Part shown: positions 22,188-33,824 of the stretch, piece after piece
Layout: each line of letters opens with the position of its first letter
Numbering within the stretch: position 1 is the stretch's first letter
From: Purpureocillium takamizusanense
Taxonomy: Eukaryota > Ascomycota > Sordariomycetes > Hypocreales > Ophiocordycipitaceae
Direction of reading: 5' to 3'
DNA: 64,000 nucleotides
NCBI RefSeq assembly: GCF_022605165.1
Contig: NC_063076.1
Span: 1,798,001-1,862,000 of the forward strand
Notes under the pieces: model-generated
What the model saw: only the letters and a program-made list of their open reading frames with translations
The model's database searches: none
Told to the model about the DNA's origin: nothing
Position numbers and translations under genes: made by a program

Positions 22188-24728
22188 TCAGTTGTGTCGC
22201 TTGAAGTAGACGGCCAGAGCAATGACTAGACCGACATAGAGCGCTCCCTCAACCATCAGTTGCTGTTTCAAAATAGAACGTTGCTCTTTGGTGAAGCAGT
22301 GCGCTTCGCCGTGGGTATACCACGAAATAGCCGAATCAAAGTGGCCCAGCAGTGCGATGAGTCCGATTGGAGGCAGGATCAGGGTCAGCACCATGACCAC
22401 TAGGAAGATGGCCTTTTCAGGGTCATTCTCCCGGCCTCGCATTGACCTATGCAGGAGCATGTCCTCTCTCGCCGAGCGGATTAGCTCAGTTTCCGATCGA
22501 CTAAACATCTCAAAACTCTGTCCAACAGCCCCGGTACGTCTCTGCCGAGTTCGAAGCGAAAAACCACGAAGGCGCCGAAGGTCGACACCCAAGATCGAGG
22601 GACTGTCGCGCAGCCCCACATTGTACCAAGGTCCTCCAGAAGGTCGGCGTGGCACCGGTGTAGCAGGAGAGCCTCCTAGGAGGGCCGATGAGTGAAGTCT
22701 GCTTTGAGTAGTATCGAAGCTTGCTGGGTTTAGGTTAGTCGTAAACGTCCTTTGACGCCGGAGGGTTGTCTTACGAGTGTCCTTTCTGCGCGAAAATGGG
22801 TCTTGATGCGCAGTTGGTGGACGGGCCGGCGTTGACGTCGTAACGCTCTCACGCAGATCACCGAATGGTGAGAGTGGGGTCAAGGGACTCGTACGAGACG
22901 ACATCGAACTGAAGGTGCCAGACCTAGTTGACCTGGCCCTGGCCGCAAAGGAGCCCGGGAGATCTGTGTGGTCTTCCTCGCCTCGATCGATTCGATAACG
23001 TTGAATTCTAGCCGCATCGGGCAGACTGACCAGAGGGAATGGAAGCCGAGATATGTTGGCGTAAAGGCTATCGTTCGTTGTGCCGAATGTGAGTCCATGG
23101 GCGAGCCCGGCTGGGGTCCCTTGCGCAAGCACGCGACTGTCAAGAGCACCGACTGGAGTGTCGGGCGACCTTGGGCTCAGAGTCCTTCCTCTGGCAGAGG
23201 GCATAGGGCCATCATCTGATTCAGAGTCCAGGCTTTCGTAACTGCTTCTGACCTTTTGTGGCTCAGGCACGGCATTCAAAGGGACACTTCGACGTGCCCT
23301 GCTACCCTCATTGCTAAAAGGACTGGAGAAACCTCGAATTGCAGCGGCAGCCCGGGCCGGAATCTGGGGTACGCGAATAGAGAGTTCAGGTCGGGCGGCT
23401 CGTATTCCATTCGGGGTCCAAATGAAGTCAGGGCGTCCTGTCGCATGCATCACATGCCGTCTATTGCGGTTCGACGAAAAGTCTCTAGGCCGGGGCCACT
23501 CTGTATCACTGGTCTGGGCCGAGTGGCGATGCGTTCGTGAGATGCCATCATTTGCCACGTCGGACGTATCCGACACGTCTGCAATGCTGCTGCCAGTGCC
23601 CCTGATAAGGTGTATTTCAATCTCTCGAAGTTGCTCGTGCGGTTGATCGGTGGTGACGGTCTGCCAGTCGCCATCTGTATCTTGATCCGTTCGAGTTCGG
23701 GAAGGGACGAGGATGCGATTGCGATTTTCGGCCTGAGACTCTACACCGCTACCGATCGTGTTCGGAGCAGTATCTCTCACGACCGGAACCTTGACCGCAT
23801 CGTTGACTTTCTAAGTCGACTGAATGGCGGAAGGATCGTAAAACTGTGGATTCTGGACGGAGGGCTGATCGTCGTCGTCGAGCTCGGCCCTCGCCTGAGT
23901 GGCCACGAGGCTTAAGTCAGAACCTGATGCTGCGATATGGAGTGCTCTGCTGACCTCTCTCTCGGCACCGGGGCGCAAGAATACAGCGTAGTGGCCGTCA
24001 TCGAACTTGAAACGATCCACAGTCAAGCTGCTCGACGTCATCGAGTTGCTCGCGGCAAGTCCGCCAGGTCCTTGGTTGTCAACGACCGGAGTGTTCCCGC
24101 GCTTTCGACTGAAGGCTTCGTGGGGCTCATTGCCAGAAAAATCATCGACAACATTGACATTCGCCGCTTTGTCGCGCCTTTCGTTGACGAAGCTGGAGTA
24201 TCTGATGTCAGTGGGCTCATTGGTTTGAGTCGCACCCGGGCCCTGCTGCGGCTCGCTAGCAGGCGCGAGACTGGCTGGACCGAGTATGGTATTCGGTCGC
24301 TGAGGCTGGTTTTCAAGGCGATAGCTGTGCCCGGTTAGGCCTTGGACTTCGAAGGCATTCGTTTCGTGCCGTCCTTGAAGCGGGTAAGCGTGGCGTCCAC
24401 TCTCATCACTCGCCACTACAGTTTCCCAGTCAGATGTGGCCCTATCCCCGCCGAGTTCCGGCGATGTCGCCTCATGAGCGAGGTCGGGGCCGTGCGAGCC
24501 TGGGCTATGCAGCCGTCTTTCCGAATGATATTCGACCATCGAACGGGGGATGGTGCCGTCGCTGCTGGAACGGCGCTCGGAGTTGTTTTCATCCTCAGGA
24601 GCCGAAAATGGATTACGTTTTTCAGAGCGAGGAGGCGGCACAGGCGTGCCAGGGCGGGCGCTCGCAGCTCGGCCACTTCTACTCCCAAACACCCAGGGTG
24701 CAGACTGCGTCCCGGTCAGGTCATCCAT
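22188..24728 (-). pseudogene. Two-span membrane protein gene interrupted by an in-frame TAG
   Basis: The minus-strand frame from ATG 24728 runs to TGA at 22188 with one stop only, TAG at 23811-23813 (codon 306 of 847). Both halves are in the same phase, with no stop in 305 codons before and 540 after. Both look coding: Ser/Thr/Pro/Asp-rich, probably disordered, with DWETVV and DWQTVTT motifs on either side. The C-terminus has two hydrophobic spans, about codons 775-796 (FLVVMVLTLILPPIGLIALL) and 824-842. Read through, it would be a tail-anchored or hairpin membrane protein of unknown function. A 72-nt intron from GTCGAC to ATCGGTAG would remove the stop in frame, but the donor is very poor. 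A 5' extension is possible: an ATG at 24781 with a 56-nt intron 24760-24705. Nonsense mutation, RNA editing, a missed intron or sequence error all remain open. Confidence 0.7.
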
Positions 24729-24781
24729 CGGATATCAGGGTTTTTGAAATGATTGCGTACGCCTTCCGCCGTCGGTGGCAT

Positions 24782-27186
24782 CGTAGGCCCAAACGAGTGG
24801 TTGACAGTAGCAAAAACAGGTGTCTGCGAGAAATGAGGAGTCAGCGAGTGTTCGTAACGTCAGGTGAAAGTAAAGAGACATAGCATGTGGTGATGTTCAC
24901 CTCGCAACAAGGAGATCTGTACAAGATTGGGTGCAACACGCCTCGCAGGTGCTGAGTTGGCAGCTGGCTGTGCGAGAGCCCACCAAGCGTTCCGACCTGC
25001 GAGACAGCTGGTGTAGCTGGCGTGTTCGCAAGAAGGAAGCTTTCTGCCAGTCAGAGGGGTCACTTGAATAGTTCTCCGCCGCTGCCATACCGTGAATCGG
25101 GCGTCCTAGGACGAGACGAAACGAGAAGCGGCGCCGAGGAACGTTGCGGGCAACGATCAAATGTGCGTCCGACACCGCTCACGGTGAAAGGCGAGAATCG
25201 ATGAACGAAACGGTAGGACTGGCTTAATTCGATGAGGATGATTGATGAGACCTGCGTTGGGATGAGGGTTCGTTCCGGCGCCGGAGATAAGAGGAGAGGA
25301 GGAGGAGAAAACCAGTCGCGTGCCTTGCTGGGGGGGACTGTTGTGCGGACGTGTTCAGTGCACGCGTGACGAGCTGTGTCGCAAGCAAGTGCCTCAGGCA
25401 GGAGCGAGGTGCAGAAGGCCGCAAGACGCATCTGGCGACGCGGCGGCGAACGTGATGGAGGTTGCGTTGCCTCGCCTACGACGGAGGAACAGGTTCGGTT
25501 GGCGTGCAAAACCCAGGCATCTCGGCTTCCCAAGGGCCCGAATGACAGGGAAGGTACCGCCTGCACGGCACCTGCCCACTTCGCACGCGCAGTACCTTAG
25601 CCATGACGCAGTACTTTGTAACGTACTTTGTAGAACAAACACCAAGGTGCTTTACGGGATAATTTGGGTACTACGAGAGATGCATGCTCGGAATATCAAC
25701 ATCAGCCAACTCAAAGACGGTTTCTATCTGTCGCTGCGGTTCGCCCGCAGGCCAGGCCCACGTGAGGTTGTTGCTCTAAATCGGGCGGCGAACAAAATGC
25801 ATGCCGGCGAGCCCTTGGCGCCATGCAGGCAGCCTCGCCTCGGCAAGCTACGCGCCCACGGCAGTTGTGGTGAGTAGTTAGTACCTTTGTGGCCCGTGAA
25901 AGAAGGATGGAGTGGCTGCCGGCACTCTGCGCCCGCGCCCTCACTGCAAGACGCCGAGCCTCGATTCTTTTTATCAGGCCATAAAGTTCGAGGCACTGGT
26001 CTGGGACTCTTCAGAAGCCGGACTGAGACCTGATAAGACCGCAGCCAGTGTGTGACCCCAAAGCGGCCGCATGCAGCATTGGTCAGCGGGACATTAAGCT
26101 TCAAAGGCTGGTTGTCTGGGCTGGGCTATCGACTACTACCTTGGGTATCTGGGATTTGACACCGATTGGGCGGGCGGCTGAACTGGACCGAGTGAGAACG
26201 GATTATTTTTGCCAGCACATACCGTACATATTCCTACACAATAGCAGCAGCGTTAATGATAGGCAGGAGCCGGACACGAGGAGGAGACCCATGTCACCGC
26301 GGGTTGTGGCAATGGAAAAGAACCTAGCAGACTGCCGTCCGTCAAAGGTGCAAACACAGACTGGAAATAGGAACAGGGCTCGTGCTGGGCCTTTTTGGCC
26401 CCGCTGCTGGAGAACCTTGGCGGGTCTTCGGGGCGCCTCAGCGGGGGCGCTCTTAGGGGAGGGCTGCACTGAAAGTACCTACCTAGTACCTACTAACCTA
26501 GCACCTAGGTAGTACCGAACCAAGTATATCGAGCCGGGGCGGCCAATGGACAAACAACCTTGCCCCCACCCGAGGAATCGTCGCTGAAACGCTTGCGGGT
26601 GTGCGCCCACCAGTTCGACGGAACTCTTCCCGTGCATGGATGGATCCCTGGAGGATGTCGTCCAGTGGAGCGATGGGCCCCGCGGCGGGCAGCCCCCAAA
26701 AAGCCCGTCCAGTGCGCTGTAACGCACTAAGCGCTTCCCGTCCCCCGTCGGCCCGCATCCATCCCTCCGCCACCGCCCGCGCCATGCTCGACTCAGCTGA
26801 TAAGCGGCACAGCGACCTTTCTGCCTGTCCATGGGCTTTGTGCGACTGGGAACCTACCGCGTGCAAAGAGAGGACGGACGGCCTTTTCTGGCGGAGTTTC
26901 GAATCTACCAATCCACCCATCCCCATCCCATCCCACACATCATCCACTAACTATTCTCCTCCTACCTGGCCCTCACGCAAGCCGACTGCGTGCCCGTGGG
27001 CAATAAAGCTCCCTACCACTAATCGTACATGAAGAGTCTGACGGCCGCCACGCCCTCAAGCCGTCTTGCCCTCCTCTTGCATCCACCATCCGCCTCTCGA
27101 CCAGCCAGCAACCCCCATCATCCTCAGAAAACATCAGCATCTTTACCACCCCGGCTGCTCCCCAACCTTGCCAGTCACCATGCGCC
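24782..27186. other. Divergent intergenic region
   Basis: It lies between minus-strand and plus-strand genes. A minus-strand splice-like pair (donor GTGAAC near 24900, acceptor TTCTCGCAG at 24826-24824) suggests an untranslated or short coding 5' exon for the interrupted gene. Positions 26474-26515 hold an imperfect CCTAGG palindrome. No independent gene is seen. Confidence 0.5.
26474..26516. repeat. Imperfect inverted repeat of the TACCTA/CCTAGG type
   Basis: GTACCTACCTAG (26475-26486) faces CTAGGTAGTAC (26505-26515), with more TACCTA copies between. Similar islands recur in other gaps of the window. Confidence 0.7.
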
Positions 27187-29218
27187 ATGGCCCTGGATGA
27201 CCGGCCCTCGCGCTGGGATGAGCTTCCCGACGAGATCCTGCTCCAGATTCTGAACTGTATGTCCCATTTCCCACCATCAGTCGCTTCATGCAGCGATTCC
27301 CCCTTCCCTCCACCATGATTCGTCATTCCTCGACTCCCGCAGCCAATTCCCCCGCTCACTCACGCCGCGCCACCGACTAGATCTTGAACCGTACCACATC
27401 ACAAGGTTACAGCCGGTATCTCGCAAGTTACAGAAGCTTTGCCTTGACGACGAGCTCTGGAAAAAGCTGTGCTTCGAGGACTCTCCCTGGTACCAATGGC
27501 TGAGACATCGCCGCAACCTGGTGCAAGCCGCTACCGAGGCCAACGACGATGTGCCCCTGTCATCACCAGACCCCGCCGGCGATATCCGGGATGCGCGCCG
27601 ATGGAGGAAGCTCCAGGATATGGCCAACTGGGATCCGGCATACCCCGGCGAACGAGTCTCCTGGTACGACGAGTACATCCAGCGCAACGGGCCGGCCTGC
27701 ATCAATTGGTTGCAGAGCCCTCGCATGCGGGAAAGGGAGTGCGAGGCCATCGTCGAAGCCCGCGGAATGGCCATTTACAATCCGTACGACGGCCGCGACG
27801 GGCTCGGGACGATGCTTGCTGTATCGCCGCTGGACGATGGCTCTGTGTGCCTCTGGGACGTCAAAGGCACGACTGGCAAGCAGGGCAGCATTGTGGCCAG
27901 GAGCAATCCCGATATCCTCTTCTTTGATGGGCCCAACGGCCAAAACACTAGGAGGTCCAAGAAGATCGACACGGGCGTGACCGAGTGCGTCAGCATCAAC
28001 AACGATAGCCACCGGGCTTTTTTCGCCGTCCAAAGCCGTGAGCACACCTCTCGTGCATACTTGCAGGTGTTGCCATTTGCATACTGACTGGCAGCGACAG
28101 ATCTCATCGAGGTGGACCTGAACCGTCTGGAGGTGGTCAGCAAGGACTCCTTTGAGTGGTCCATCACATCGCTGTCTGCCATTCAGCCTGGCGTCCCCCT
28201 AACTGTCGGGACATCGCTTGGGATACACCTTCATGACTTCCGAGCTCGCGTCAGGGCGCCGTATGACGTCGTTGAGCGCGTAGATTCCCAGCAATACGCA
28301 CAAAACGATGTGCTCAGGGCTTTGTTCGATCCTAAGCCGCTGCCGCCGTACGCCTCGCTCTCTCAACCTACACCAGTCAGCATCCTCCATCTTCCACGGC
28401 CGGGGGGGCAAGACCTCATCTCAGACGACATTTACGTGTCTGGACGGTTCACCAACATACTCCACTATGACCGGCGCAAATTTCCGGCCATTGTAGGCTC
28501 AATATACTCGGGAGCTCTGATAAAGAGCCTCACATCGATGCCGTTCCCGTACTCCACCGTCGACTCAGAGGTGCGCCGACGTGCCGAGTTCAGCCCAGAG
28601 CGTATGGCGCAGATCAAGATGGCTGGAGGTGGGCAGACGCTAGTTGCGGGAGGCTCTTACAAGACGAAGGGCTCTCTGGAGATATACGGCTTGAACTCGG
28701 CAGCAGATTCGGGCAGCCACACCATGGTGCAGAGCTCCATCTTTAAGAATAGGCAATCGGCAGCCTCGGCAACGATCTTGTCGGTAATCGAGCATGGGAC
28801 GAAACTTGTCTTCTCCGATGGCGCAGGCCTGATCAAGTGGTTCGAGCGAGACGGCTCAACAGAGTGCCGCCGTCTCAAGATTGGTCATAGCGACGCGGAC
28901 GAGCCTGCGTCTATTTTCGCCTCGATGCCGGCGTCGGACGATTTGGCCCGCAAGATTTTGTCGACGCGGCGCAGAGACGGCCAGGACCGGCCGAACAACG
29001 ACAACATCCTCTTCTGGACCGGCGAAAAGCTGGGCATGGTGAGCTTCACCACGGCGCCGCTATACCAGGCCAAGGACTTTGAGCCCCAGAAGGCAGAGCC
29101 CACGGCCGACGAGGATGTCAAGGACCAATACGCAGGGCGGATGCGCAGGGCGCTCGAGCGACAGGCCGACGAGGTCAGGTACATGAGGAATCTGGGAATG
29201 GGCACAGGTGTTGGATAA
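27187..29218 (+). CDS. F-box domain protein (614 aa)
   Basis: Exons 27187-27256, 27381-28037 and 28101-29218 join to 1845 nt in frame. Donors are GTATGT and GTGAGC; acceptors are GACTAG and CGACAG. The F-box spans residues 9-50: RWDELPDEILLQILNYLEP, HITRLQPVSRKLQKLC, and LWKKLC, the standard F-box helices. Behind it are segments with beta-propeller character, such as GTMLAVSPLDDGSVCLWDVKG, ISDDIYVSGRFTNILHYDRR and GTKLVFSDGAGLIKWFERDG. They resemble degenerate WD-type blades and suggest a substrate-binding propeller. It is probably an SCF ubiquitin-ligase adaptor binding Skp1 through the F-box; the target is unknown. The C-terminus is a charged helix. It looks like a conserved single-copy ascomycete F-box protein, not a member of the fast-evolving set. 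Confidence 0.9.
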
Positions 29219-31261
29219 GGCCACCATCGAGGGGACTCGCGGCGTTGGGAACAAAATCTACATGGGTTCGACAGCGACCTTTTAGCGACTGATTTGACAT
29301 GACGATCTGCTTGGCTCTGCCCATTTAGCGCCGTCGCAGATAGACGAGGCGGGCAGGAAGCTGAGGGCGAGGAAGACTGGCTCTACTATCGACACCGTGC
29401 TCCTCCCAGGATGGGATGACACGCGCACAGGAGATAATTTCGGGGCTCTTGGCGTCGTGAAGCATGACTCGGTCAGAAGAGACGGGAAATATATGGGATG
29501 CAGATCAGGAGAAATGAAGCGTCAGTGAATGTGTATCATGCATGAAAGCGCATGGCCACGGGCACGACTTGCGACGTCATTGCCGAGCCCGCATAGCCCT
29601 GCATTCGCCTCACGCGGGTCCGGATAGCAAAGCCCAATTAGCGAGGCGTCGTGGCATGTACGCGTCTCAGGTCGGACCAAGTCTCTGGCGATGAGCCACG
29701 AAGCACAAACTATCGCCACGGGGTAAGGCATGAATGAGAGGTCGCTGACGACGGGGCCTAAACGGCGCCATCGCGGTCCATAGCGGTAGGCGTGTCCGAA
29801 GTAGAAGTGCTGGACTTGCTGGACTCCACAGTCGGAGCGGCCGGCCGTGTGGCCTGGGCATCGGTTGGATTGACAGGTGGGCGTCGCAGCGCCGATGGCG
29901 AGGCGACCAATACCAAGGCCCTGCCGCCGATGGGATGGATGGTGGTGGTGGCGCAACGCAAATGGCGGGCAGCGTGCTGCGCATGGTGGAGGGAGTTGCA
30001 GCCAGTCATCCAGTTGCCAGTTCTCTCTCGTGCATGCAGCCCCTCGGCCGCTGCATTGAGAAGGTTTATTATCGCCTTTTAGTCCCGTCTTCACAGCGCA
30101 CAACCTCCCCTTTAGCTGGTGGGGGAAGCGGGAATCGAGGATCGGCGCCTGGGCTCCCTGGAGAGGCGGGGAGCTAGTATTCGTCACCGAGACAGGGGTT
30201 TTGGAAGCCCAGCTCAACGGTCAAACGGTGCCGGCTGGGGAGGCCTGCCGGGTGAGACGGTGATGGATGAGCCTCAATGGCTGCATGAGAGACGCGACGC
30301 TCCCCGACAGAGGGGTCGAACCGAGGACAAGGAGACACTGCGTTTATCATGCTTACAGGTCAGGGTACACAGCATTCAACCAGAGGAGAACCATTATCTG
30401 CGTTGCCAGGGCACATGTTGCCATCCCAGGGACGAAGCCGGCTGAGGCGCATACATGGCAGGCCACACTGCGTCAAGACACCGCTGAACAGGGCACAGAG
30501 AAGCCCGGAGAGACCCAGCTCGCGGACAACGTCTCGAGACACTGTTGGCAACGGCATGTACGGTCGCCATGAGCGAGCTGAGAGTCGGATGCCATGGCGG
30601 CGCAGCAGAGGGGCAAGGCTGCAGGACCCGTCCCCGTGCTGATGTCGTTGATGCTCTGGCAATGTCCACACTACAGCGTGAGCAAGGTGGAACAAAGAGA
30701 CGGGAATGGCGTTGCGGTTTGGACGGTGGACTCGTGGCATGGACCAGCAGAACACCACAAGCCACTGGCAATGAGCCTAAGGGGCTATGACAGGGTTGAA
30801 TGGTTGGCACTGAGGCTACATTTTTCGGCAGGCCAGGTCCATGGGGCGGGGCTAGGCGGTGCCAGCGCACAGATGGATGCAAGAGAAGGGCGTGCGCACA
30901 GAGGCCAAAATGCCAGGGGCAGGTGTCGTGGGCGGGTGAGGCGAGGGCGAGGAGAGCGTGTCGAGCGGCGTCTGGTTCCAGATGGTCGGCATGCACGCGA
31001 GCCGCGCAGGAAGCTCGCTGGCGTGCAGTCAGGGTCGGCACGACGGCCATAGGTGACAGGGAGAAAGAAAGCCACGGCGGCGGCGATGGCGACGACGACG
31101 ACGACGAACGACGGCGGTCAGCTGCCGACCCGCCTCCCTCTCCTGCAGCTCTCTGTCGCTTCTCCCGCGTCCTGCTCCTCCGCATCGGCGGACTTGGCGA
31201 GATGTGCTATCCGGGCCCCGGGTGGTGGAGGCCGTGGTGCTCTGCTGGGTCCAGCCAGTCC

Positions 31262-31290
31262 GGGTCTGGGTCTGGGTCTGGGTCTGGGTC
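31262..31290 (+). repeat. (GGGTCT)n tandem repeat
   Basis: About five near-perfect hexamer copies in non-coding DNA. Confidence 0.85.
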
Positions 31291-32025
31291 AGGGAGAGCG
31301 AGGGTTGCGACCCAACACGAGCCGGCGCTGCGCAACGGCATGCTCGCGCATGCATGCACGATCGTCGCCGCTCGGTCGCGCGTCTGATGGATGCCCGTTC
31401 CATCCACCGCCCGCTGCTCCTTGCTTTTCTCGTCTCGTTTGTCAAGCTTCCACGGCCGGTCGGTCTCTGCGTGCCCAGCCAGCGCTTGACGCATAAGAGA
31501 GGCGGGCCGCCGTGCGAATCCGATACTGCTGCCATGGCCATCCCCGTCTGAGCATACTAAGCGCTTAGTGAGAAAGGACCCCAAAGAAACCTGACGCTGG
31601 TGCACGACCTACCTTGCTCCCGTCGTCGGCTCCCACCTGCGGTTGGAAAGAGGAGAAAAGAGGCGACGCCGACACACTGGCCACTCGAGTCACCCAGTGC
31701 CCACCCGAACCCCTCATACAGGACCACAGGTAGCGGTCCCGCGTGTCCGTCCCTGGAAGGACATCGCGTCGCTCCTGCCGCCAAGCACTGCAACAAGACG
31801 CTACCTACGATACAAACCTGTCCCTAGGCACCACTTACAGCGGGCACCTTTCTAGGTGACCCAAGTGCCTTAGTACGCTATATCTGACGTACTATTTTGG
31901 CCACTGCTTCGGGCTGCTCCCGTCCTTCCCTCTCACCTAAACGCTCACCGCTCAACCGAAGCCCGCTTTCCGAAAAGGGCGGGCACGAGCGACACACCAC
32001 TTACACCCACGCGCCACTTCTCTCG

Positions 32026-32050
32026 ACTGCACTGCACTGCACTGCACTGC
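32026..32050 (+). repeat. (ACTGC)5 tandem repeat
   Basis: Five exact copies in the presumed leader of the SprT-like gene. Confidence 0.9.
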
Positions 32051-32294
32051 ACCGCGTTGAGCGCAGGGCACTCTCAGACCACGCACCGTCCCGCCACCCA
32101 GTCTGCCGACTGTCAATCAATTCTCCGCTCGAGTCGCCGTCTCAAGCTGCCACCGCTCCTCTTCCTACCACGGTACCTCTAGCGCAGAACCGGAACCGCA
32201 ACGAAACCGGAGCCGGGCTCACGTGGAGGAGTAGACGAGCGCCTCGCCGAGACCCCAAGCACCCGCCGGCGACTTTGTGTATCGAGCATGCCCC

Positions 32295-33824
32295 ATGGCC
32301 TTTTGGGTGCTCGGCGGGGGCGAGAGCAGCCTCCCTCGGGCCCAGGATGTCTCTCCTCCCCCGCATCTTCAGCAGTGGCAGCAGCAACATCGCGGTCGCG
32401 ATGCTTCAGGACAGGCTTCACACCTCGATCGTGGCTTGAGAGGCGGCGGGGAGGCTACCGCTGGCGGCGTCAGCTTCGGCTCAGGTCAATACTACGAGGA
32501 TGAGGACACTCCGGTGAAAAGGTCGAGGACGTTACCGTGGACGGTGAGCGGTGGCCAAGACTACATGAGCAGATATGCCGTCCACAACAACCACCATCGT
32601 CATCAACACCGGCAAGCCCACGAACGGCATCAGTACAGCCGGCATCCTGACAACTCGGCGCCCCTTTCTCCCGACCTCCGCCACTCCGTACCCGTCAACA
32701 ATCTCGCTTTTCTCGTCATTCGCGAAGGCGATTCCTCTCCGCTCAATCAAGTACCGTCTCCAACTCCCTCTCCCGAACCGCCACAGCTCCTCTTCCGCTC
32801 GACGTCCGACCACAGAAATGATGCCATTCACTTTGGTACCGGCATGACAGAGCCCATCTCCAGGCCAGGCACTGCGCCCTGCCCGATGGCTGCAATGCCA
32901 ATGGAACGCACAGAGTCGGGCCTTTCCATTTCATCGTCCGCGTCCGCCGGTGATTCTCTCTCCGATACGGACTTCCCCCTACCTCCCGGCGTCACTCTGC
33001 TCTCTGATCACTCTGCTGCGCAGCTTGTCCGTAGCCACATCGCCTCTTTCCGCCGTCGCTTCCCCGATTCGCAACACGAGCGCATTCTTCGGGCACTCAT
33101 ATCCCCTCGCACACGAGGTACCGACTGGCCTCTTGACAATGACGCGCTACGCAGCATCTTCAGCGCTGCCAACGAGCTCTTCTTCGCCAGTCGCCTAACC
33201 CGTCGCGTGACGTGGGACTGGAGCCATCCAGATTGGGGTCAGTATGAGAGTCACATCGTGGGTACCACGGCCGTGCGCCCTTGCGCGCGGCTGGGCGGTT
33301 GGGAAACCTTGATTGTGCTATCCTCACCCATCTTGCGCGACACAAAGTACAACAGGAGGCTGCTCATTTCGACCTTCCTCCACGAGATGATCCACAGTTT
33401 CATGTTTGTCATGTGTGGGCTCAAGGCCCGTGAGGCGGGCGGCCACACGTACGGATTCCGTCAGATTGCCGCCATCATCGATGAGTGGGCAGGCAGGGAG
33501 TACCTGCGGATGAGCGACATGGAGGCTGATTTGGAGCGCTTCCGCGGTGACGTGTCCTCAAATACGGATGAAGTCGGCACCAGCCAGGCGAAGGCAATGA
33601 CAGCAGAACAGCGCCGTGCCGGCGGAGGGAGGGACGAGTTTCTCATGCAGCCGATATCGCTGTGTCAACACGACGGCCAACACATTCAGCACGACGGCCA
33701 CGACCACCATTTCGGTCATCAGAAATACGACCAGGCAGCCTATGGAGATTGGCAGTGGCAGCCGCACGAGGATTTTGGGGCGCGCGATCCACCAACGTCC
33801 TCGGGCTTGTCATACGTTTACTGA
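32295..33824 (+). CDS. SprT-like zinc metalloprotease domain protein (509 aa)
   Basis: A single exon from ATG 32295, the first in-frame ATG and in good context (CCCATGG). The frame is open slightly further upstream, so an earlier spliced start cannot be excluded. Residues 1-230 are Gln/His/Ser/Pro-rich and look disordered. The SprT-like domain covers about 240-410: RRVTWDWSHPDWGQYESHIVGTT-type strands, then FLHEMIHSFMF with HExxH ligands H363 and H367 and catalytic E364. GGHTYGFR supplies the likely third zinc ligand, H384. By family knowledge, SprT-like proteins (SPRTN, Wss1-related, GCNA) cut DNA-protein crosslinks or act near chromatin. The His-rich C-terminal tail (residues 455-480) has no recognised ubiquitin- or PCNA-binding motif. 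It converges on the MFS gene. Confidence 0.9.
   Translation: MAFWVLGGGESSLPRAQDVSPPPHLQQWQQQHRGRDASGQASHLDRGLRGGGEATAGGVSFGSGQYYEDEDTPVKRSRTLPWTVSGGQDYMSRYAVHNNHHRHQHRQAHERHQYSRHPDNSAPLSPDLRHSVPVNNLAFLVIREGDSSPLNQVPSPTPSPEPPQLLFRSTSDHRNDAIHFGTGMTEPISRPGTAPCPMAAMPMERTESGLSISSSASAGDSLSDTDFPLPPGVTLLSDHSAAQLVRSHIASFRRRFPDSQHERILRALISPRTRGTDWPLDNDALRSIFSAANELFFASRLTRRVTWDWSHPDWGQYESHIVGTTAVRPCARLGGWETLIVLSSPILRDTKYNRRLLISTFLHEMIHSFMFVMCGLKAREAGGHTYGFRQIAAIIDEWAGREYLRMSDMEADLERFRGDVSSNTDEVGTSQAKAMTAEQRRAGGGRDEFLMQPISLCQHDGQHIQHDGHDHHFGHQKYDQAAYGDWQWQPHEDFGARDPPTSSGLSYVY

Larger units (their letters stand above)
29219..32294. other. Long intergenic region
   Basis: About 3 kb without a supported gene. 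Long minus-strand frames here (for example 30394-31185) have Cys/His/Trp/Pro-rich composition typical of chance frames in GC-rich DNA. (GGGTCT)n lies near 31262-31290 and (ACTGC)5 at 32026-32050. The final 400 bases are C-rich and look like the leader of the SprT-like gene. Confidence 0.55.

Noticed and set aside
23738..23810. 72-nt intron (GTCGAC...GGTAG) that would remove the in-frame TAG
   Set aside because: In frame, but the donor lacks the fungal GTRNGT pattern and no good branch site is present; kept only as an alternative.
25060..25566. 168-codon minus-strand open frame upstream of the interrupted gene
   Set aside because: No protein-like pattern and no splice link to the main gene that preserves frame with confidence.
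30297..30370. tRNA-like B-box (GGTTCGACC on the minus strand)
   Set aside because: Acceptor and T-stem do not pair and no A box or clover-leaf fits.
30394..31185. 263-codon minus-strand open frame
   Set aside because: Composition is Cys/His/Trp/Pro/Ala-rich with no domain or hydrophobic pattern; overlapping frames are open on the other strand, as expected in GC-rich DNA.
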